Assembly: GCA_037045435.1 (NCBI GenBank)
Contig: JBAOID010000008.1
Location: forward strand, 1-19,360
Source of the DNA: CBDUEF01 sp018063485
GTDB taxonomy: Bacteria > Pseudomonadota > Alphaproteobacteria > Rhodobacterales > Rhodobacteraceae
Length of the DNA stretch: 19,360 bases
Direction of reading: 5' to 3'
Part shown: positions 14,452 through 19,360 of the stretch, piece after piece
Numbering within the stretch: the stretch's first letter is position 1
Layout of the letters: each line of letters opens with the position of its first letter
The notes under the pieces: model-generated
Seen by the model: the letters and a program-made list of their open reading frames with translations, nothing else
What the model was told of the DNA's origin: nothing
The model's database searches: none
Made by a program: the position numbers and the translations under genes

Positions 14452-15312
14452 ATGACCGAAGATTTTACCCAACGCAAAGCCCAGGCCGCCACGTGGTTTC
14501 GCACTCTGCGTGACCAGATTGTGATCTCGTTCGAGGGGCTGGAGAATCGCTTTGGCACCGGCACGCCGGGGCGGTTTGAGGTGTCGCCAACCACCCGCGC
14601 CGATGGCGGCGGCGGTATCATGAGCGTGATGCGCGGCGGGAGGGTGTTTGAAAAGGTGGGCGTGAACGTGTCCGAAGTGCATGGCACCTTGGGCGAGCGG
14701 GCGCAAAAGGCGATGGCGGCGCGCGGGGTGCCGGGAATGGACAGCGATCCACGGTTCTGGGCTTCGGGGATTTCGCTGGTGGCGCATATGGCCAATCCGC
14801 ATAGCCCTGCCGTGCATATGAACACGCGGATGTTCTGGACGCCCCATGCCTGGTGGTTTGGCGGTGGGGCCGATTTGAACCCTTGCATCGAATATCCCGA
14901 GGACACCGCGCATTTTCATGCCGCCATGCAGGGGGCCTGTGATGCGCATAGCCCTGAATACCATGCGAGATTCAAGGCTTGGGCGGATGAGTATTTCTTT
15001 ATTCCGCACCGTGGCCGCGCGCGTGGCGTGGGAGGGATTTTTTATGATGATCTGAACACCGGCAATTGGGACGCCGATTTTGCTTTTACCCAAGACGTTG
15101 GCCGCGCCTTCTTGCCCGCCTTTGTTCCGGTGACTGAACGGCGGGTGTCTACGCCGTGGACGGGTGCCGACCGCGAGGTGCAACTGATCCATCGCGGGCT
15201 TTATGCCGAGTATAATCTGGTTTACGATCGGGGCACCAAATTCGGGCTGGAAACCGGGCATGACGCCAATGCGGTGTTGATGAGCCTGCCGCCCTTGGCG
15301 AAATGGGTTTAG
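14452..15312 (+). CDS. hemF: oxygen-dependent coproporphyrinogen III oxidase HemF
   Basis: HemF oxidatively decarboxylates two propionates of coproporphyrinogen III to vinyls, using O2, to give protoporphyrinogen IX in the cytoplasm. The 286-residue protein is complete and in frame, of normal length. The conserved blocks are SPTTRADGGGGIMSVMRGGR (about 45-64), AHMANPHSPAVHMNTRMF (about 111-128), WWFGGGADLNP (about 134-144) and YAEYNLVYDRGTKFGL (about 251-266). The ATG 14452 has AGAGG five bases upstream. The gap before it (14336-14451) holds the divergent lipoprotein promoter; I see no convincing PpsR or FnrL site for hemF. Its TAG stop shares TTAG with the convergent transporter gene's stop. 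Confidence 0.96.
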   Translation: MTEDFTQRKAQAATWFRTLRDQIVISFEGLENRFGTGTPGRFEVSPTTRADGGGGIMSVMRGGRVFEKVGVNVSEVHGTLGERAQKAMAARGVPGMDSDPRFWASGISLVAHMANPHSPAVHMNTRMFWTPHAWWFGGGADLNPCIEYPEDTAHFHAAMQGACDAHSPEYHARFKAWADEYFFIPHRGRARGVGGIFYDDLNTGNWDADFAFTQDVGRAFLPAFVPVTERRVSTPWTGADREVQLIHRGLYAEYNLVYDRGTKFGLETGHDANAVLMSLPPLAKWV

Positions 15313-16209
15313 GGCTGGCTGCGCAGCAACAGGGCAATTCCCGCCGCGATGATGGTCATGCCGATCACCTGTCTCTGGCTGATCGGCTGGCGCAGGATAT
15401 AGCGTGAAACGCCTGCCGCAAAGATCACCTCGACCAGCGCCAGCGTGCGGATATTGGCGGCCGAGGTCAGCGAAAAGCCGATAAACCAGAACTGGCTGGC
15501 AAAAGCCCCAAGGAAACCCGCGCCCAGCGAGGGGCGCCAGACTTTCAGGCTTGCCGTCATCGCCTTGCGGTTGAAAATCGCCAGCCACAGCGCGAGGGCG
15601 GCGCTTTGCAAGATCAGGCCCAGCACCAGCGTGGTCGTCGCGCGGATCAGAAAATCCCCCGTCGGCAATGAGGTGATGCCGCCGCGAAAGCCGATGGCCG
15701 AAATTCCGAACAACAATCCGGCGAGCAATCCGGTGAGCGCCGGGATGCCTTCGTGCCACATCGCCCGCCCAATCTCGGGCTTGACCGACATCAACAGCAC
15801 GCCCAGCCGTGGCAATCGTGATGGCGATGATCATCGGAACCGTCAGCGGATCGTGCAAAACCAGGGCGGCCAAAAGTGCCACCATCACCGGCTCGGTCTT
15901 GATCCAGGCAGTTGTAACCGCGAAAGAGCGCGATTTCATCAACAGCAACATCAGCGCGGTGGCCCCGATTTGCGCTCCGGCCCCCATCGCGGTGAAAGCC
16001 AACGCGCGCAGCGGGATGGCGGGAATGCTGTCACCCGTCACCAGCACGATCAGGCCGAGAAAAATCACCGCAAAGGGCAGGCCGAACAGAAACCGCACCT
16101 GAGTTGCGCCGACGGTGCCGATAGCCTTGGTCAGACTGGCCTGAGTGGCATTGCGCCCGGTTTGGGCGGCGGCGGCGATCAGGGCGGCTGCAATCCACAG
16201 ATTATCCAC
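15309..16209 (-). CDS. DMT superfamily (EamA) transporter (one-base frameshift near 15807)
   Basis: This is a drug/metabolite transporter with two EamA repeats and about ten membrane segments; the substrate is unknown. The N-terminal half (start GTG 16209, NLWIAAALIAAAAQTGRNAT onward, through KTEPVMVALLAALVLHDPLT) is in one frame. The C-terminal half (GVLLMSVKPEIG, then ALTGLLAGLLFGISAIGFRG onward, ending LLLRSQP) is in another. Removing one of the two plus-strand C bases at 15807-15808 gives IAITIATLGVLLMSV and a 299-residue protein, the normal size. The GTG start overlaps the aminotransferase stop by eight bases, so the two are probably coupled, although a functional link is only suggested by position. 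In the uncorrected sequence the first frame runs on antisense to hemF, which is spurious. Confidence 0.85.
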
Positions 16210-17408
16210 GGATCAGGCGGCCCAAACGCTTGATGCCCTCGTCAATCGCCGCCTCATTGGCGCAGGAGAACGAAAGCCGCAGGGTGTTGCCGTTTGAGCC
16301 ATCGGCAAAGAAGGCGCGGCCGGGAACAAAGGCGATGCGTTCGGTTTTCAGCGATTTGGCCAGTAAATCGCCCGCGTCCATGCCCTTGGGCAGTGTCACC
16401 CAGACGAACATGCCGCCTTCGGGTTTGGTCCAACTGACACCAACAGGCATTTCGCGCGAAAGCGCCGCCAGCATGTGATCGCGCCGCGCGCCGTAGACTT
16501 GGCGCAGTTTGGCAACGTGGTCTGAGAAAATCCGGGTGGCCACCTTTTCGGTGACAATCTGATTCGCGGTCGAGGAATGCAGATCGGCGGCTTGTTTCAT
16601 CAAAACCAGCCGCGAGATCACCTCTTTGGCGGCGCAGATCCAGCCCACGCGCAGGCCGGGGGCCAAGGATTTTGAGAAAGAGCCGCAATAAAGCGTGCGG
16701 CAGGCCTCAATGGAACCTCTGCGCGCAATTTCCAGCGCCAGAATCGGCGGAATCGCCTCGCCGTCATAACGCAGGGTTTGATAGGCGGCGTCCTCGACCA
16801 CGGCAATGTCAAGTGCATCGGCCAGATCAAGCACCGATTCGCGTGCAGACCGGTCCAGCGTTTCGCCGGTTGGATTGGCAAAATCTACCGACAGATAGGC
16901 GAATTTCACCCGGCCCCCCGCAGCCTTGGCCTTGGCGCGGAAACTATCCGCATCCCGGTTGCCCTTGGGATCAAGCCGGTCGTAGTTGGGCTCATAGGCA
17001 TTATAGGCCCCCAGCGCGCCCAGATAGGTGGGCCAGCCACACAGCACGGTATCGCCGGGCGAAATCATCAGCTTGCCAAGGTAATCAAGGGCTTGTTGTG
17101 AGCCGGATGTGATCAGGATGTTCTGCGGCCCCGCAAGGGATGCCAAGCTCGGCCATCTGATCCGCGATCCAGTCGCGCAGGGGCTTGTAACCTTCGGAGA
17201 TCGAATATTGCAGCGCCGAACCCGCCTGATCTCCCGACAGGGTTTCCGCAAACGCTGCTGCAAATTCGGCCTTCGGGAACAGGGCAGGATCTGGGATGCC
17301 GCCCGCGAAAGAGATGATATCGGGCTGATCAAGCAGTTTCAAAAGCTCGCGGATTTCCGAGGCCTTCATGCGCGACGACCGCGTCGCCAATACTTGTGAC
17401 CAATCCAA
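16202..17408 (-). CDS. PLP-dependent aminotransferase, fold type I (frameshift near 17129-17132)
   Basis: This is an aminotransferase of the class I/II family close to 2-aminoadipate/kynurenine-type enzymes (LysN/MocR-domain-like); the substrate is not assignable. The N-terminal part (SSRMKASEIRELLKLLDQPD, SFAGGIPDPALFP, LQYSISEGYKPLRDWI) is in one frame. The rest is in another: NILITSGSQQALDYLGK, ANPTGET, VVEDAAYQTLRYDG, the PLP-lysine in GSFSKSLAPGLRVGW, and EGGMFVWVTLP. Removing one base from the C4 run at 17129-17132 (plus strand) joins them as GIPCGPQNILITSG, about 401 residues. I choose TTG 17408, because a strong GGAGGG lies five bases upstream. It follows hemE by 58 bases and overlaps the transporter gene. 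Confidence 0.87.
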
Positions 17409-17413
17409 TTCAA

Positions 17414-17419
17414 CCCTCC
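17414..17419 (-). promoter_or_regulatory. strong ribosome-binding site deciding the aminotransferase TTG start
   Basis: GGAGGG on the minus strand sits five bases before a TTG at 17408 that opens the family-typical N-terminus. No in-frame ATG occurs until 17369, inside the conserved region. Confidence 0.6.
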
Positions 17420-17466
17420 ACGGCAATCGCCGGAAATCTGATCCGCTGTTGTTGGTAAGTCAATAT

Positions 17467-18509
17467 CTATGACCTAATAGAACTGCGCACCGTTTCGATC
17501 ATCAAAGCCACGTTGTCGGGATTGGCGTCGGGCGTGATGCCGTGACCAAGGTTGAAGATATGTGGGCCGTTCGAAAACGCCCGCACTACATGGCGGGTTT
17601 CCTCAACCAGTGCCGTGCCACCTGTAACCATATGGCCGGGCGCAAGATTGCCCTGCACGCAACCTGAAACCTGAACATGCTCTGCTGCCCATTCCGGTGA
17701 AACCGAGTTGTCGATAGCCACGCAATCGGCGCCGGTGGCAGCGGCAAAGCCGATATAGCCGTCGCCTGCCTCACGCGGGAAGGCGATGACGGGAATGCCG
17801 GGGTGGCGCTCTTTCAGGGCCGAGATGATATGGGCTGCGGGTTTGACAGCGAAATCGGTGAAATCCGCGCCCTTCAGGCTGCCGGCCCAGGAATCAAACA
17901 GCTTGACCACTTCGGCCCCGGCGTTGATTTGCGCCGACAGGTATTCGATGGTGCCCGCAGTGATCAGATCTATCAGTGCCTGAAAGGCCGGGCGGTTGCC
18001 AGCCTTGAAGGCATGGGCCGGGCCTTGATCCCTGGTGCCGCGCCCGGCGATCATATAGGTGGCCACTGTCCAGGGCGCCCCGGCAAAGCCGATCAGATGT
18101 GGTTTGGGGTGGCAGTTCGCGGGCAAGGATCTTCACGGTCTCATAGATCGGTGCGAGGGTATCGTGGATGGCCTCGACCGGTTTCAGCGCTTTTACCCCC
18201 GCCAAATCCGAAATCGTCGAAAGGCGCGGGCCCTCGCCGGTTTCAAACCACAGATCGGCGCCAAGGGCTTGGGGCAAAAGCAGGATATCGGCAAAGAGAA
18301 TCGCCGCATCAAAACCAAAGCGCCGGATCGGCTGGAGGGTGACTTCGGCCGCAAGCTCGGGATTGTAACACAGTTTCAGGAAATCCCCGGCCTGCGGCGC
18401 GGGTGGCGCGGTATTCGGGCAGATAGCGGCCCGCTTGGCGCATCATCCAGATCGGCGGGCTGGGCAGCTTTTCCCCGGCAAGGGCGCGCAGGATCAGTTT
18501 TTGGGTCAT
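17467..18509 (-). CDS. hemE: uroporphyrinogen decarboxylase HemE (two one-base frameshifts, near 18395 and 18106-18109)
   Basis: HemE removes four acetate carboxyls from uroporphyrinogen III to give coproporphyrinogen III. The protein is spread over three frames. First is PSPPIWMMRQAGRYLPEYRA, the active-site Arg signature. Second is DFLKLCYNPELAAEVTL through the catalytic Asp region (FADILLLPQALG) to ETVKILARELP. Third is PHLIGFAGAPWTVATYM to the C-terminus, including NLGHGITPDANPDNV. Removing the base at 18395 restores RATRAQAGDFLKL. Removing one of the four G at 18106-18109 (plus strand) restores ARELPPKPHLIGF. The corrected length of 346 residues is normal. The ATG 18509 has GGAGG five bases upstream. 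It is divergent from hemC. Because the gene is essential for haem and (bacterio)chlorophyll synthesis, I treat the breaks as sequence errors. Confidence 0.92.
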
Positions 18510-18554
18510 GTTGGCCTCCGTTGCGGGCTTGCGTCCCTGTTTCATCGGCCAAAG

Positions 18555-18573
18555 TCAAGCCGGGGCGGCTTGA
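18555..18573. repeat. perfect 7-bp inverted repeat in the hemE/hemC divergent gap
   Basis: TCAAGCC-ggggc-GGCTTGA forms a perfect dyad with a five-base centre, almost midway between the two divergent haem genes. It overlaps a possible hemC -35 element (TTGAAA at 18570-18575). It may be an operator or an RNA hairpin. It does not match the FnrL or PpsR consensus. Confidence 0.4.
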
Positions 18574-18604
18574 AAGGCGCAACTGTCGCGGATAAGCCTT
18601 GGGA

Positions 18605-19360
18605 ATGATGGATACCCTGCCCAGCCCCGCCCAACCCCTCAAGATCGGCACTCGCGGATCGCTGCTTGCCTTGGCACAGGCCCATGAGACGCGGGCGCGG
18701 TTGATGGCGGCACATGATCTGCCAGAGGCTGCGTTTCAGATCGTGGTGATCAAGGTCACCGGTGATCAGATTCAAGACAAGGCGCTGAAAGACATCGGCG
18801 GCAAGGGCTTGTTCACCCGCGAGATCGAAGAGGCCTTGCTGGACGGCAGCATTGATATTGCGGTCCATTCGATGAAGGACATGCCGACGTTGCAGCCAGC
18901 GGGGCTGGTCCTTGATTGCTTTTTGCCGCGCGAGGATGTGCGCGATGCTTTTGTGTCGCTGAGCGTTCCGGGTCTGATGGACCTGCCGCAGGGGGCGGTT
19001 GTCGGGTCATCCAGCCTGCGGCGGCGGGCACAACTGGCGCATCGGCGGCCCGATCTGCATTTGGTAGAGTTTCGCGGCAATGTGCAAAAGCGGATGCAAA
19101 AGCTGGCCGATGGTGTGGCCGTGGCGACTTTCCTTGCGATGGCCGGGTTGAATCGGTTGGGGATGGCGGAGGTGGCGAAAAGCCCGATTTCGCCAGATGA
19201 AATGTTGCCCGCAGTTGCACAGGGTGCCATCGGGGTTGAGCGGCGCGCTGCGCGATGAGCGCGTGGGCGCAATGCTGGCTGTGATTCACCATGCGCCTAC
19301 CGGGCTTCGGCTGGCGGCAGAGCGGCGGTTTCTGTTGATCCTTGATGGCTCTTGTCAGAC
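18605..19360 (+). CDS. hemC: hydroxymethylbilane synthase HemC, 3' end cut by window (frameshift near 19241-19250)
   Basis: HemC (porphobilinogen deaminase) polymerises four porphobilinogens into hydroxymethylbilane. The conserved N-terminal half is clear: LKIGTRGSLLALAQAHETRA, KDIGGKGLFTREIEEALL, IDIAVHSMKDMPT and SSLRRRAQL. As written, the frame stops at 19256-19258 right after GAIGVERRAAR. The continuation (RDERVGAMLAVIHHAPTGLR, ending LDGSCQT) follows in another frame after removing one base in 19241-19250, giving VERRLRDERV. The Cys of LDGSCQ, which carries the dipyrromethane cofactor, is the last recognisable residue before the window ends. GSLLA replaces the more usual GSPLA. ATG 18605 or 18608 is the start; neither has a good ribosome-binding site. 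Confidence 0.92.

Noticed and set aside
14437..15800. C-terminal extension of the DMT transporter frame antisense to hemF
   Set aside because: Beyond the frameshift near 15807 the translation turns into Arg/His/Pro-rich nonsense, while the transporter's real second half lies in the neighbouring frame.
1..19360. Possible mobile element, prophage, CRISPR array or toxin-antitoxin/defence system
   Set aside because: I found no transposase, integrase, direct-repeat array or phage-type gene. Except for a few small proteins of unknown function, every gene has an ordinary chromosomal housekeeping or metabolic assignment.

Overview
The window looks like ordinary chromosome of a GC-rich alphaproteobacterium, most likely Rhodobacteraceae (Rhodobacter/Roseobacter relatives). 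I base this on high G+C, the protein signatures (a mobA-linked DUF429-like protein, a DUF6173 protein, the short aa3 oxidase subunit IV, a DmdC-type acyl-CoA dehydrogenase, a D-Ala-D-Ala carboxypeptidase ending in a SPOR domain, Alphaproteobacterial-style ClpS) and the dense packing with many 1-10 bp overlaps. I see no insertion sequence, prophage, CRISPR array, tRNA or rRNA.

Layout. 200-919 (+) is an unrecognised conserved-looking protein. 920-2957 (-) is a tightly overlapped operon mobA > DUF429-like protein > GNAT acetyltransferase (molybdenum cofactor nucleotide attachment plus two accessory proteins). 3030-4066 (+) is an azlC-azlD branched-chain amino acid exporter pair. 4088-4881 (-) holds a lipoprotein with a possible permuted papain-like His/Cys pair and the 44-residue aa3 oxidase subunit IV. 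4969-8208 (-) is acyl-CoA dehydrogenase > metallo-beta-lactamase-fold hydrolase > DUF6173 protein. Divergent from it, 8335-9285 (+) encodes the tRNA t6A enzyme Sua5. 9282-12478 (-) holds a HAD phosphatase, a D-Ala-D-Ala carboxypeptidase and a fumarylacetoacetate-hydrolase family enzyme. 12601-13945 (+) is clpS and an RsmC-like methyltransferase. 13946-14335 (-) is a small cysteine-rich lipoprotein. The right end is a haem biosynthesis region: hemF (+), hemE (-) and hemC (+, cut by the window end), with a PLP aminotransferase and a DMT-family transporter downstream of hemE.

HemC, HemE and HemF act in one pathway: hydroxymethylbilane, then coproporphyrinogen III by decarboxylation, then protoporphyrinogen IX by oxidation. 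The other operons are separate housekeeping units.

The most important thing for a user of this sequence: seven genes between 5.6 and 19.3 kb (MBL hydrolase, FAH enzyme, carboxypeptidase, DMT transporter, aminotransferase, hemE twice, hemC) are broken by a total of eight apparent single-base INSERTIONS, with no deletions seen. Removing one base at each site gives complete, family-typical proteins. Because hemE and hemC are normally indispensable, this looks like consensus sequencing/assembly error rather than gene decay. I found no convincing new biological system. The other points worth checking are the stop-to-stop convergent gene ends, two inverted repeats in divergent regulatory gaps, and the putative permuted-papain lipoprotein.
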